From assembly GCF_030409505.1 (NCBI RefSeq), contig NZ_JAUFPZ010000002.1, positions 2,673,501 through 2,737,500 of the forward strand: 64,000 nt of DNA, read 5' to 3'. The stretch comes from Zunongwangia endophytica (GTDB lineage: Bacteria > Bacteroidota > Bacteroidia > Flavobacteriales > Flavobacteriaceae). Position numbers and translations under genes: made by a program. The notes under the pieces were generated by a model that saw nothing but the letters and a program-made list of their open reading frames with translations, did no database searches and was not told the DNA's origin. Each line of letters begins with the position of its first letter. Positions within the stretch are counted from its first letter, which is position 1. This document shows, in pieces, positions 33,569 to 42,697 of this stretch.

Positions 33569-35698
33569 CTATACAGGAATACTCATTGCTTTTGGTTGTC
33601 TTACCCAATTTCTATGTGCAGCAATTTGCTTGATAAACTGCTCTGGTTGTTTTCCGATTAATATCGCAGCATCATCTTCAAATAAATTGATAGCTGTTTT
33701 ATCCAATAACGCAGTAGTATCTTTTTCAGCAGCAAATGCTTTACAGTGCTTAAGGGTTTCATTTATAAATTTAATAGACTTAGGTGCTTCTGTTAAAGCC
33801 TTGATACTCTTAGATCCGCCCGGCAAATAAACCGCATCGTATAAAACACTTTCTGTAGTTAACAGTGCAGCATCCACTTTATGGTCTTTATCGTGATCAC
33901 ATTTTACAGTTCCGCCATGAGTTGCCACTAGATGAACCATTGCATTCTTTTCTGTTAGTGCTTTCTTCATTTTCATTACCTGCTCACCATCGAAACCATC
34001 CCCTACCAAAAATGCAATCTTTCGCGTAGCAATACTATCTGAATTTAGATGAGTAAGACTTAGTGCTTCAGATTTTTTAAGATATTCTTTCTTTGGTCCT
34101 GGTTGATGATCTGCTGGATCTGCATCTGCACCTATCGCCTGATTTACGGGCTGCTCGATCTCACTAGGAATCTGCATCCCTAAACCATCTGCTACCTTTA
34201 TTGCAAGATCATTATCGATTTGATTGATTACATAAAGCATACGTTGCTTAATGTGATCGTAGGTACATTTACCAAGTTCGAATGTATAGGCATCTGCAAC
34301 GTGTTGCTGTTCCCAATCAGTCAAACTTCTATAGAACAATGCTGGTTGCGAATAGTGATCATTAAAACTAGTACTTCTCGCTCTAATTTTTCTAGCATCG
34401 ATACGCTCTTCGTAAGATGTAAAACCGCCTTGCGCCATTTTTGCTAAATGTGGGCATCCTCCGCCAATTGAATTTGGGAAATAAGCAGTTTTCCCTTTAT
34501 CAACAGTCATTCTCATCTGCGCATCACGTTGATTGTTATGCGTAGGATTTATAGGACGATTGATTGGTATCTCGTGAAAATTAGGACTTCCTAATCTTGA
34601 AAGCTGGGTATCGGTATAACTAAATAAACGTCCTTGCAATAATGGATCGTTTGAAAAATCTATTCCCGGTACTACATGACCTGGATGAAAAGCTACCTGC
34701 TCGGTTTCTGCAAAGAAATTATCAGGATTTCGATTTAATGTCATCTTCCCAACACGTTTAACCGGTACCATTTCTTCAGGAATCAGTTTTGTTGGATCAA
34801 GAATATCAAAATCGAATTTATGTTCATCTTCTTCAGGAATAATCTGGAAACCTAATTCCCACTCTGGATATTCGCCACTATCGATAGCATCCCACAGATC
34901 TCTTCGGTGAAAATCACTATCTGCACCATGAATTTTAACAGCCTCATCCCAGGTTATAGAATGTGTTCCTAAAAGTGGTTTCCAATGAAATTTTACAAAA
35001 TGAGATTTTCCTTCAGCATTAATCAATCTAAAAGTATGAATACCGAAACCTTCCATCATTCTGAAACTTCTTGGTATAGCACGATCACTCATCACCCAAA
35101 TATGGTTGTGCAATGTTTCTGTTGTGCGAGAGACAAAATCGTAAAAGGTATCATGCGCTGAAGCAGCCTGCGGAATATCTTTATCTGGTTCCGGTTTAAC
35201 AGCATGGATCAAATCTGGAAACTTCATGGAATCCTGAATAAAAAATATAGGCATGTTATTTCCTACAAGATCGAAGATTCCCTCTTCCGTATAAAATTTT
35301 GTTGCAAATCCTCTAACGTCTCTGGCTAAATCGGCTGATCCTTTATTTCCGGCAACCGTAGAAAAACGCACAAATACAGGAGTTTTTCTGGTGGTATCGG
35401 TAAAAATACCAGCTTTAGTAACTTCTTCCTGACTTTCATATAACTCGAATACACCGTGAGCTCCACTACCTCTTGCGTGTACTATACGCTCTGGAATGCG
35501 CTCATGATCAAAATGCGTTATCTTTTCTCTTAAAATAAAATCTTCTAATAAGGTAGCTCCACGCTCCCCTGCTTTCAAGGAGTTATTAGTATCATTAACT
35601 TTAACTCCCTGGTTAGTAGTCATTGTCTTTCCCGTACCATCTTTAGTATTGGAAGCCAAATCCTGAGTTTTTTTGTTTTCTTTTTTTTCTTCACTCAT
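33569..35698 (-). CDS. katE: Large-subunit catalase HPII with C-terminal GATase-like domain
   Basis: The 709-residue cytoplasmic enzyme breaks hydrogen peroxide into water and oxygen. The catalase core shows the distal His motif R-I-V-H-A-R-G-S-G-A-H-G, the active-site Asn in V-G-N-N-M-P, and the proximal heme Tyr in R-L-F-S-Y-T-D-T-Q. The C-terminal part (about 560-709) has the class I glutamine amidotransferase-like fold of large clade II catalases (I-A-F-L-V-G-D-G-F-D-G, Y-L-P-G-G). A polar N-terminal extension of about 45 residues precedes the core. It is a single gene with a shared terminator. Confidence 0.97.
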   Translation of the reverse strand: MSEEKKENKKTQDLASNTKDGTGKTMTTNQGVKVNDTNNSLKAGERGATLLEDFILREKITHFDHERIPERIVHARGSGAHGVFELYESQEEVTKAGIFTDTTRKTPVFVRFSTVAGNKGSADLARDVRGFATKFYTEEGIFDLVGNNMPIFFIQDSMKFPDLIHAVKPEPDKDIPQAASAHDTFYDFVSRTTETLHNHIWVMSDRAIPRSFRMMEGFGIHTFRLINAEGKSHFVKFHWKPLLGTHSITWDEAVKIHGADSDFHRRDLWDAIDSGEYPEWELGFQIIPEEDEHKFDFDILDPTKLIPEEMVPVKRVGKMTLNRNPDNFFAETEQVAFHPGHVVPGIDFSNDPLLQGRLFSYTDTQLSRLGSPNFHEIPINRPINPTHNNQRDAQMRMTVDKGKTAYFPNSIGGGCPHLAKMAQGGFTSYEERIDARKIRARSTSFNDHYSQPALFYRSLTDWEQQHVADAYTFELGKCTYDHIKQRMLYVINQIDNDLAIKVADGLGMQIPSEIEQPVNQAIGADADPADHQPGPKKEYLKKSEALSLTHLNSDSIATRKIAFLVGDGFDGEQVMKMKKALTEKNAMVHLVATHGGTVKCDHDKDHKVDAALLTTESVLYDAVYLPGGSKSIKALTEAPKSIKFINETLKHCKAFAAEKDTTALLDKTAINLFEDDAAILIGKQPEQFIKQIAAHRNWVRQPKAMSIPV

Positions 35699-35938
35699 AG
35701 CATAATAAGTTTTGAATATTGGTTAAGCGAGTTGAAGGTAGGCTAATGCAAATGAAGAAGTGTGCGCTATTGGAAGAGGATGTGCTTAATACAGCCTTTA
35801 ACTCAATTATGGCATACTATAACATAATATTAAGTAAAATAACAACCTGAATCATACCAAATCTATCTCCTTTAACTAATTGAAAATCATTCAGCAAACA
35901 GCAAATATTGAAGAAAGCAAACTTAAACCTCGAAACTC

Positions 35939-37114
35939 CTAGAAGGCTTCACCAATACTGATGTAGAAGTTGCTACCATCTCTTGTGAAAGCATAATCAA
36001 ACCGAAGATATACATCTTTCTTCTGGAAAATTAAAAATCGTGCTCCTGCACCTGCAGACCATTTTAGGCTATTGAATTCTACTTCATCCCATTCATCAAA
36101 GACCTCTCCTACTCCGGTAAAAATTGTTGCACCAAGCCGATCTGTAAAACCTAATTTTAATGGTAAAAATCGATACTCTACCTGTGCAGCAACCTGATTT
36201 CTATCTCTAAATCTTCCTTTAAAATATCCACGCATTAAGCTTTCGCCTCCCATATAAGAAAGCTGATTAAAAGGTACATCACCACCAAAATTAAACTCTC
36301 CAAATAGTTGCGCCGCAAGAACATCCCGTTCCCCTATTTTTTTGAAAACACGGTTGTCTATAGAAATTAGCTGATATTCCACATCGCTATCCCAAAACGG
36401 ATTATAATTCAGATACGCAAATTCGCTAAAAAAAGCATCCCTTTCATTTAAAACATTATGTCTTTGATCATACACTAATCCTACACCTAAACCGAAGTTA
36501 GTAGTCCCTTCGGCTCCAAAGGGTATTTGAATATCTTCTAATTCATTATCATTCTTGCCTTCAAAAGATACATTTGTAAGGCTTCTAAAATCTGTTTCTA
36601 AACCTATATAAAAGTCTTCCAGTACTCTTCTTAAAACTCGCTCTTTAATTCTAATTTGGGTTGCATCTACTAGGGCTATATTTTCCTTCGGAACATCATT
36701 CCCTATTCCATAATATTTAAGCGGAAATTGCTCAAAATCGATATCTCCAAGGAAAAACCATTTGTCTTTATCTGAATATAGTGCGTGACCAATACGTAAA
36801 CCATATTGCCCATTAAGAGTAAAAAAACTATAGGCTTTCATTTCGCTAAGCCTGTTATTTACATCTTCATTCGCATAATAAATATACAGCGGAGTTACTC
36901 CAAATTCTACACCTGTTTCAGGCCTATAACCCACAGTAGGAAAAACGAAAAACTGAGATTTCTCTTTGGATACTGTATCATTTAAAATATTATTGATGTA
37001 TCTGGTTATAAATCCCTTTTTAGATTTCTCATCTTTAGTCTCCTGTCCAAAGACAGTGATACTTACAAGCATAAGGCTTAAAGTAAGTAAAAACAAATAG
37101 GTTTTTCTAAGCAT
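35939..37114 (-). CDS. BamA/TamA-family (Omp85) outer-membrane barrel protein
   Basis: The start is set at the ATG at 37114, giving a clean signal peptide (M-L-R-K-T-Y-L-F-L-L-T-L ... V-F-G-Q). The 391-residue protein is made almost only of the C-terminal Omp85 barrel: G-Y-R-P-E-T-G, G-V-G-L-V-Y-D-x-R, the G-G-E-S-L-M-R-G-Y-F-K-G-R-F-R-D-R-N loop-6 region and a terminal F. I see no POTRA repeats, so it belongs to the short surface-antigen/patatin-associated barrel group rather than to BamA itself. Its cargo is unknown and no phospholipase-like domain is fused. Confidence 0.85.
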   Translation of the reverse strand: MLRKTYLFLLTLSLMLVSITVFGQETKDEKSKKGFITRYINNILNDTVSKEKSQFFVFPTVGYRPETGVEFGVTPLYIYYANEDVNNRLSEMKAYSFFTLNGQYGLRIGHALYSDKDKWFFLGDIDFEQFPLKYYGIGNDVPKENIALVDATQIRIKERVLRRVLEDFYIGLETDFRSLTNVSFEGKNDNELEDIQIPFGAEGTTNFGLGVGLVYDQRHNVLNERDAFFSEFAYLNYNPFWDSDVEYQLISIDNRVFKKIGERDVLAAQLFGEFNFGGDVPFNQLSYMGGESLMRGYFKGRFRDRNQVAAQVEYRFLPLKLGFTDRLGATIFTGVGEVFDEWDEVEFNSLKWSAGAGARFLIFQKKDVYLRFDYAFTRDGSNFYISIGEAF

Positions 37115-37248
37115 AGTTTGGTATAAGCGCAAATGTAAGCTTTTACAAATTCCTGTAGTATTTTTAACTTTTTGTAAACAATTTGAATATCAAATACTTA
37201 TAAAGGTTTTCAAAGTATTGATATTATATATAACGCAGAGCCCTAACG

Positions 37249-37713
37249 TTAAATAATTCCTATTCCGTAGGTGTTTTTTATTTCAATCATGACAAAAGTA
37301 CTATGCGTACTACCTATGCTTTTAACGCCACCCAGTTTATTGAAAACAAAATCTTGATAGTGCTTCATATTACGAGCGTAGACTTTCAATAAGAAGTCAA
37401 AGTCGCCAGAAATATTATAACACTCCACAATTTCATTAATTGCCATAATATCGTCTACAAATTGATTTCCGATGTTTCTATCGTGCTTCTTCAACTTAAT
37501 ATTACAAAAAACGATAAATCCTTGATGCAATTTTTCAGCATCCAGAATGGCAATATATTTTTTTATGTATTCCTTTTTTTCCAATCTCTTTATCCGTTCA
37601 AAAACCGGAGAAGCTGATAAATTGACCTGCTGCGCTAACTCTTTTACAGTGAAATTAGAGTTCTCGTGAAGTATTTTTAGCAGCTTGAGATCTACCTCAT
37701 CTAAGTTTTCCAT
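37249..37713 (-). CDS. Lrp/AsnC-family transcriptional regulator
   Basis: The 154-residue protein has the N-terminal helix-turn-helix (about 5-60; L-D-E-V-D-L-K-L-L-K-I-L-H, L-S-A-S-P-V-F-E-R-I-K-R-L) and the C-terminal RAM ligand-binding domain (G-D-F-D-F-L-L-K-V). It is divergent from the MetE-like gene with 161 bp between starts. It probably controls that gene in response to an amino acid such as methionine or leucine; this is inferred from the arrangement. Confidence 0.92.
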   Translation of the reverse strand: MENLDEVDLKLLKILHENSNFTVKELAQQVNLSASPVFERIKRLEKKEYIKKYIAILDAEKLHQGFIVFCNIKLKKHDRNIGNQFVDDIMAINEIVECYNISGDFDFLLKVYARNMKHYQDFVFNKLGGVKSIGSTHSTFVMIEIKNTYGIGII

Positions 37714-37837
37714 AGGATAATATTCTTTTTAAAAGTCTATAATTTCACCTTAAAAGTACAATATTCTAATATAATCAATCTATGCAGTTATTTAAACCTA
37801 ATTAGGAATTAAATTTAGACAAAAAAACGCTATTATA

Positions 37838-37845
37838 TAACTTTG
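37838..37845 (+). promoter_or_regulatory. Putative promoter of the MetE-like gene
   Basis: TAACTTTG matches the Bacteroidota -7 consensus TAnnTTTG. A TTTA element at 37814-37817 is 20 bp upstream, in the position of the -33 box. The ATG follows 29 bp after the -7 box. Confidence 0.6.
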
Positions 37846-37874
37846 ACCATCATAAAAACCTAACGAAATAAATT

Positions 37875-38996
37875 ATGTGTACCCATTCAACCATCCAAAA
37901 TAAATCAGATGTAGTAGGAAGCTTTCTACGCCCAGAAGCCTTAAAAAAGGCTAGGGAACAATTTGCTAATAATCAAATTAGCGCTTCTGACTTAAAACTT
38001 ATCGAAGACGAAGAAATTATTAAACTAATCGAGAACCAAAAAGAGGCTGGTCTAACTGCACTCACCGATGGAGAGTTTAGAAGAAGCTACTGGCATTTAG
38101 ATTTCTTTTGGGGATTAGGTGGCATCGAGCACTTCTTAAAAGATCAAGGTTATTTATTTCAGGGAGAAGAAACCAGAAAAGATTCTGCCAGACTCTCGGG
38201 TAAAATAAAATTCAACCCTGAGCATCCGGTTTTCGAAAGCTTTTTATTTCTGAAAAAACATACTGGGAAAAACCATATCGCAAGACAAAGCATTCCAGCT
38301 CCCGCTCAATTATATGCCGAATTAGTTAGAGGCAATAATGAGGAATATGTGAAGAAATTTTATCCTAATCAAGAAGAATTATATAAAGATATTGCTGAAG
38401 CCTATCAACAAACCATTCTAAAATTATATAATCTTGGTTGTAGAGATTTAAAAATCGACGATTGTACCTGGGCAATGATCTGTGATACTAATTTTTGGAA
38501 AACAATGGCCGGTGAAGGTTTTGATCGCAACCTGCTTAAAGAAACATATCTTAAATTAAACAATTTGGCTTTAGAAAATTTACCTGAAGATTTACGTTTA
38601 TCAACACATGTTTGCAGAGGTAATTACCATTCTACCTGGGCCGCATCTGGCGGTTACGAACCAGTAGCCGACACACTTTTTGCTAAGGAAGCGGTAGAAA
38701 ATTTTTATTTAGAATTTGATGACGATCGTTCTGGCGATTTTGAACCGCTAAGATTTGTACCAAAAAACAAGAATGTTGTTTTAGGCTTACTTACCAGTAA
38801 AAACGCGACCTTAGAAAACAAGCAAGTTATTATCGATCGCATCAAAGAAGCGACTCAATATGTAGATTTGGAACGCCTAAGTTTGAGTCCGCAATGTGGT
38901 TTTGCTTCTACCGAAGAAGGGAATATTCTAACCGAAGAAGACCAATGGAAAAAGATAAAATTAATCAATGAAATTACTGAAGAAGTTTGGGGTTAA
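37875..38996 (+). CDS. MetE C-terminal-domain-like (cobalamin-independent methionine synthase family)
   Basis: The 373-residue protein has only the catalytic (C-terminal) TIM barrel of MetE. Features are the N-terminal V-G-S-F-L-R-P, L-T-D-G-E-F-R-R, the substrate-region I-P-A-P-A-Q, D-D-C-T-W, the zinc ligands in T-H-V-C-R-G-N, an acidic ligand in L-E-F-D-D and the last Cys in S-P-Q-C-G-F. Standalone proteins of this kind (YxjG/YxjH-like) transfer methyl groups to homocysteine or a related thiol, often from simple donors. It is divergent from an Lrp regulator and ends in a strong terminator. Confidence 0.88.
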   Translation: MCTHSTIQNKSDVVGSFLRPEALKKAREQFANNQISASDLKLIEDEEIIKLIENQKEAGLTALTDGEFRRSYWHLDFFWGLGGIEHFLKDQGYLFQGEETRKDSARLSGKIKFNPEHPVFESFLFLKKHTGKNHIARQSIPAPAQLYAELVRGNNEEYVKKFYPNQEELYKDIAEAYQQTILKLYNLGCRDLKIDDCTWAMICDTNFWKTMAGEGFDRNLLKETYLKLNNLALENLPEDLRLSTHVCRGNYHSTWAASGGYEPVADTLFAKEAVENFYLEFDDDRSGDFEPLRFVPKNKNVVLGLLTSKNATLENKQVIIDRIKEATQYVDLERLSLSPQCGFASTEEGNILTEEDQWKKIKLINEITEEVWG

Positions 38997-39130
38997 TAAC
39001 TTCAAATATATACTATATAAATCTCGCTATTCCTCATAGTGAGGTTTTTCCCCTTAGATTTAAAATTCCTAAATTCAAAATCTCTAAACTTGAGTTTCAA
39101 CTCTATTATAACCAGAAATTAAGACACTTA

Positions 39131-39162
39131 AAAAAAGCGAAAGATGGATCTTTCGCTTTTTT
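39131..39162. terminator. Bidirectional terminator between MetE-like gene and barrel protein
   Basis: A perfect 15-bp stem (39131-39145 with 39148-39162; core GCGAAAGAT/ATCTTTCGC) carries A and T runs at its ends. It sits 27 bp before the stop of the convergent minus-strand gene. Confidence 0.9.
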
Positions 39163-39189
39163 TCATTTTGAAATAGGTGTAACAGGTTT

Positions 39190-39705
39190 TTAGAACTTGT
39201 AACCTACACCAATATTTAAGGTATTCAAACGAGCTTTAGTATCTCCGTAAAAATCATCACTAGAATAGCGATTTGTAAGCTCTACCCCATATCTGGCATC
39301 TATAAAAAAGTTCTCGTCGATATGATATCCTACTCCAAAAGCAGCATCTAAGCCTACAGTGTTGATTTCTACATCTTCAAGAATGAAAGTTGCTTGTGGA
39401 CCCGCCTGAACAAAAAATCCAGATTCTGCTATATAATACTGAGCTAATACGGGCACAGATAAAAAATTGACCTCTTTAGCTCTCATGTAGTTTACAGAAG
39501 GTTGTATATGCCAGTTTTCATTTAAATGGAAATCGGCTAAAAAACCTAAATAAAAACCAGATTCGTTTTCAGACAAACTATAACCAGATGCTTTCTCTGA
39601 AATTCGAACATTAGCATATCCTGCCTGGAAACCGAAATCTACTTCCTGAGCGAATGAATTGATCCCAACAAAAAGAACCATAACTAGAAATAATTTTTTT
39701 ACCAT
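39190..39705 (-). CDS. Outer-membrane beta-barrel protein (OmpA-like porin family)
   Basis: The start is at the ATG at 39705, which begins a signal peptide (M-V-K-K-L-F-L-V-M-V-L-F ... S-F-A-Q). The frame is open 27 codons further but without export-signal logic. The 171-residue mature protein is an eight-stranded type barrel of alternating hydrophobic strands, ending in L-N-T-L-N-I-G-V-G-Y-K-F with the terminal aromatic residue used by the BAM machinery. A structural or small-molecule role is likely; nothing more specific is visible. Confidence 0.85.
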   Translation of the reverse strand: MVKKLFLVMVLFVGINSFAQEVDFGFQAGYANVRISEKASGYSLSENESGFYLGFLADFHLNENWHIQPSVNYMRAKEVNFLSVPVLAQYYIAESGFFVQAGPQATFILEDVEINTVGLDAAFGVGYHIDENFFIDARYGVELTNRYSSDDFYGDTKARLNTLNIGVGYKF

Positions 39706-40223
39706 TGTCAAATAAATTTTAATTTTCAAGGGCGCAAACGTAATCTTTTTTTGGAAAAAATCAACCCTTTGGATCAAAAAATACATGCTTAAAATGTAAT
39801 CTTAAGCCCGCAGAACTAAGCGATTTATCATTTATTCGTGAATAGATTTTACAGGAGGCAATCTTCTTTAAGTGATTGAAAAGTTTAATAAATGACTGGT
39901 AATAAAAATGTATAAACTTGAATAATAATCACTAAGTCAAAGGTTTGTATGAACTGGCTAAGTTTTAGGTATGGATTTCAGGATCTACAATAGTAATTTC
40001 ATAACAAACCATTGAAAGTTTGGTCGTATTACCACAATAGACCTCCAATACACTTCCAGATTTTTTTTTGCAAAACAAACACTTTCAATTTTACCAAAGC
40101 AATTAATCTTTTCTGGATAGGATCAGGAATTTCTAATTTTCACTTAGTTCTGATATACTATTTAAGGATAATTGAAATAAGGAAGGATTAGCCAAAAGTT
40201 GGAGTAAATTTTCAAGCATAAAA

Positions 40224-40249
40224 AAAGCCTTTCATTTCTGAAAGGCTTT
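40224..40249 (-). terminator. Intrinsic terminator, minus-strand orientation
   Basis: AAAGCCTTTC (40224-40233) pairs perfectly with GAAAGGCTTT (40240-40249). On the minus strand the stem is followed by seven T; on the plus strand only by TTTC. It therefore ends a minus-strand transcript, and the only thing upstream on that strand is the tRNA-like fragment. Confidence 0.8.
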
Positions 40250-40258
40250 CTGCAATCT

Positions 40259-40281
40259 TGCGGTCTAGACGAGACTCGAAC
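40259..40281 (-). other. tRNA 3'-end fragment (tRNA-Asp-like), candidate attachment site
   Basis: On the minus strand this reads GTTCGAGTCTCGTCTAGACC followed by GCA. That is a T-loop (TTCGAGT), the 3' half of a T-stem, a 7-base acceptor 3' strand (CTAGACC) and a G discriminator. From memory, flavobacterial tRNA-Asp genes end in a very similar string (TTCGAGTCCCGTCCAGACCG). The 5' part of a tRNA is absent: upstream bases do not pair with the T-stem. A terminator follows directly, as after a real tRNA gene. Such 3' fragments are left when an element integrates into a tRNA gene. Confidence 0.5.
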
Positions 40282-40374
40282 AACAACATTAACTAATTGA
40301 TTATTAGAGTTTTAAAATATTTTAATTTTTACCTTACCCCGAATTAAGCACCTTTTAACAAAGTTTAACATTTA

Positions 40375-40388
40375 ACTGAACGTTCAGT
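40375..40388. repeat. Perfect 14-bp palindrome ACTGAACGTTCAGT
   Basis: The palindrome lies between the tRNA-like fragment and the pectinesterase gene. Its form (GAACGTTC core) is like TetR- or other dimer-type operators. No gene start is close enough to assign a function. Confidence 0.45.
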
Positions 40389-40626
40389 AGTTGTTCTAAT
40401 TATTCGAAATGGACTTTAATCGCCATTATCAAATTCATTTCTAAGGCTACTCGATTTCAAACACCTTTTAAGATAGCATAATATCGGAGTATTGATGTTC
40501 ACCTATTCATTTCTTCACTTCGGTAGTATTAGATTTTTCCCAAGCTTTTTTATTTAATACGAAGAAGGGATGTCCATTGGAATGAAGCACCTTTCTTTTA
40601 TTATAAACCTAAGTCTTCTAATAAAT

Positions 40627-42492
40627 CTATTTAACTTGAGGTATCCATCGATGGAAAATATTATTCAAATTGTATTGCTCTATTTCCCACCTGCCCAATT
40701 GATGAGCCCATTCCACTCGATTTTCTGGCGATGCTCCTGCTCCTATACTTTCATATTCTCCATAATATACTGTCTTCTCTTTTTCAGGAAACATGGAGTC
40801 TCCTGGCCAGGAATGCCACCCTTCTTCCAAAATCTGAGCTCCCATTTCTGTATTTATAAATACCGTCTTAGCATAAGGCCGCCATGGTCTTCCTAAAAAT
40901 ACCTTAGTAACATCCTTATCTGCAATAAGCTTACACTTATAAAACACAAAACCAAACTCCTGATTTCTAGGGGTTGCTGCTGCCGTGATATAGGAATTTG
41001 TAAGACTTTTAATGGTACAGCCTTGAAATACAGCTATGGCTTGGCCAAAAATAAAATCTGTAGTACCCTGAATAAAGCACTGTTCATAATATTGCCTGGA
41101 TCCTTCTTTAGCCGCGTATAAAGTATCCTGACACCCTAAAATCTTACAATTTACGGCTACAAATCGATCACCTTCCACATGCAAAGCGACAGCCTGACCT
41201 TCATTACAAGAAGTATTTTGTATCGTCAAATTTTTCAAATGCACATCTGTTCCTTGCACTAATAAGGTATGTGAAGAAAAAGTGCCATGTTCTTTTTTAG
41301 TAAGTTTATCAATCTTGCCAGTATGATCATCGTTTGTTATAATAGTTTTATCGCGATCGCTTCCCTTTAAAGTGAGCTTAGTTATATGAGAAGGAATTAC
41401 TATCTTTTCATTATAAATACCTGCAGCAATTTCTATAAGTACTTCTCCTGGACCAAATACTCGAACAGAATTAATGGCATCCTGAATACTGCTAAAGTCT
41501 GCCTGATCATTTTTAGCTACCTGAATTGTACGATACGGCGGTGTATATGGTTCTTTTAAAAATTTATCCAGAAAATCGAGTGTGTATCTTAGTGTAGGTT
41601 GAAACCAAGGATTAACCAGCCAAAAAGCATGAGGAGTATCTTTTAAAGTATGAACTTCACTATAAATATTGTACTCATCCAGTAAATCAATATAGCTGTC
41701 ACGCCCTCCATGGAAACGGGGTTGTGCACTATTTATAAAAAGTGTAGGAGGCGTTTTACTATTCACGTATTCTATAGGAGATGCCTCTTTCCATGTCTCG
41801 GGTTTTTCCTCATACGTACCTCCTAACCAGGTATTCAAAAGCCGGCCTTTTTCTACCTCTGGATGCACAAATGTTGTGACTCCATCTATATTTACGATAG
41901 CCTGCACTGCAGAACTGAATTCTTGATCCTCCTCATCATAGATTTCAGAATCTGGAGTTACACCCACTTGCATCGCTAATTGTGCCCCTGCAGATCCACC
42001 TAATGTAGCTATACGATTAACATCCAGATTTAACTTTTTTGCATTTTTTCGCATCCAGCGTAGCGCATCTTTAAGATCTAAAACCGCAGCAGGATAAATG
42101 GCCTCTCCACCCAGCCTATAGCTTGGTGTTACTGCAACATAGCCATTAGCCGAAAGCGCCTGCGCTAATACGCCTAAATTTTCTTTTTCTCCTGAAAACC
42201 ATCCTCCACCGTGAATAAGAAGAACCCCAGGCAGTTTTTCATTATTTTTTTGTTCTGGAATATATGCGTCAAGCTTTAAATCTGAAGTTTCCGTTTTCTT
42301 ATATCGTATGTCTTTTAATTGCTTAACAGCCAGTGAGGAATCGAGCTGAACAGGGCTAAGAAAGTCATAATGGCTGGACAAATTTTGAAAGTTTGTAGCG
42401 ATTGTATAAGGTCTTATATTCAGTTTTTCTTTTTGAGCAATTGAAGTTTGCACGAAGCAAAGAAGAAATATTAATGTTCTAAAGCATTGCAT
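40627..42492 (-). CDS. Two-domain pectin enzyme: alpha/beta esterase fused to CE8 pectinesterase
   Basis: The start at 42492 gives a signal peptide (M-Q-C-F-R-T-L-I-F-L-L ... S-I-A-Q); 22 upstream codons are open but unlikely. The N-terminal part (about 40-310) is an alpha/beta hydrolase with oxyanion H-G-G-G-W, nucleophile elbow G-G-S-A-G-A and H in D-T-P-H-A-F-W. The C-terminal part (about 320-620) is a right-handed beta-helix pectin methylesterase with G-Q-A-V-A-L, C-Q-D-T-L-Y, the catalytic Asp in T-T-D-F-I-F-G and L-G-R-P-W-R-P-Y. One protein would thus remove methyl esters plus a second ester, probably acetyl, from pectin. It lies downstream of susCD in a compact PUL. Confidence 0.88.
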   Translation of the reverse strand: MQCFRTLIFLLCFVQTSIAQKEKLNIRPYTIATNFQNLSSHYDFLSPVQLDSSLAVKQLKDIRYKKTETSDLKLDAYIPEQKNNEKLPGVLLIHGGGWFSGEKENLGVLAQALSANGYVAVTPSYRLGGEAIYPAAVLDLKDALRWMRKNAKKLNLDVNRIATLGGSAGAQLAMQVGVTPDSEIYDEEDQEFSSAVQAIVNIDGVTTFVHPEVEKGRLLNTWLGGTYEEKPETWKEASPIEYVNSKTPPTLFINSAQPRFHGGRDSYIDLLDEYNIYSEVHTLKDTPHAFWLVNPWFQPTLRYTLDFLDKFLKEPYTPPYRTIQVAKNDQADFSSIQDAINSVRVFGPGEVLIEIAAGIYNEKIVIPSHITKLTLKGSDRDKTIITNDDHTGKIDKLTKKEHGTFSSHTLLVQGTDVHLKNLTIQNTSCNEGQAVALHVEGDRFVAVNCKILGCQDTLYAAKEGSRQYYEQCFIQGTTDFIFGQAIAVFQGCTIKSLTNSYITAAATPRNQEFGFVFYKCKLIADKDVTKVFLGRPWRPYAKTVFINTEMGAQILEEGWHSWPGDSMFPEKEKTVYYGEYESIGAGASPENRVEWAHQLGRWEIEQYNLNNIFHRWIPQVK

Positions 42493-42607
42493 GTTAATGA
42501 TGTTTGGTGGTTGAAAGAGTTGCTTACTGTAATTAAAATAGGTTTTTATAGTGGACATTTTGTCTTTTCAATAATTATAATTTTTGATTACTCTAGGCTC
42601 GTCGACC

Positions 42608-42640
42608 CAGTACCTGGCAATGATGACCTGCCAGATACTG
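42608..42640 (-). repeat. Stem-loop between susD and the pectinesterase gene
   Basis: CAGTACCTGGCA (42608-42619) pairs with TGCCAGATACTG (42629-42640), 11 of 12 pairs, loop 9. There is no T run on the minus-strand 3' side, so it is more likely an mRNA-stabilising or expression-tuning stem than a terminator. Confidence 0.5.
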
Positions 42641-42697
42641 ATTAAAAAAATGTATCCTAAAATCGCCCAATTTGAGTTATTTTTTTCGCAATAAAAT

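Larger units (their letters stand above)
39706..40626. other. Gene-poor junction region of about 0.9 kb
   Basis: I find no convincing coding frame on either strand here. The stretch from 39790 to 40200 is AT-rich and looks like decayed non-coding sequence. The right part holds a terminator (40224-40249), a tRNA 3'-end-like fragment (40259-40281) and a 14-bp palindrome (40375-40388). It separates core-like genes on the left from accessory genes on the right. Confidence 0.6.

Noticed and set aside
35740..35850. Short plus-strand frame (34 residues) between katE and the Omp85 gene
   Set aside because: Too short, no ribosome site, ordinary composition for random AT-rich DNA.
38987..39193. Frame of 68 residues after the MetE-like gene
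   Set aside because: It runs straight through the strong terminator hairpin at 39131-39162 and has no conserved look.
40259..40281. A complete functional tRNA gene
   Set aside because: The bases upstream on the minus strand do not complete a T-stem, anticodon arm or acceptor 5' strand; only the 3' end is present.
40570..40896. Plus-strand frame of 108 residues opposite the pectinesterase
   Set aside because: It runs antisense through conserved CE8 motifs and shows no recognisable protein features.
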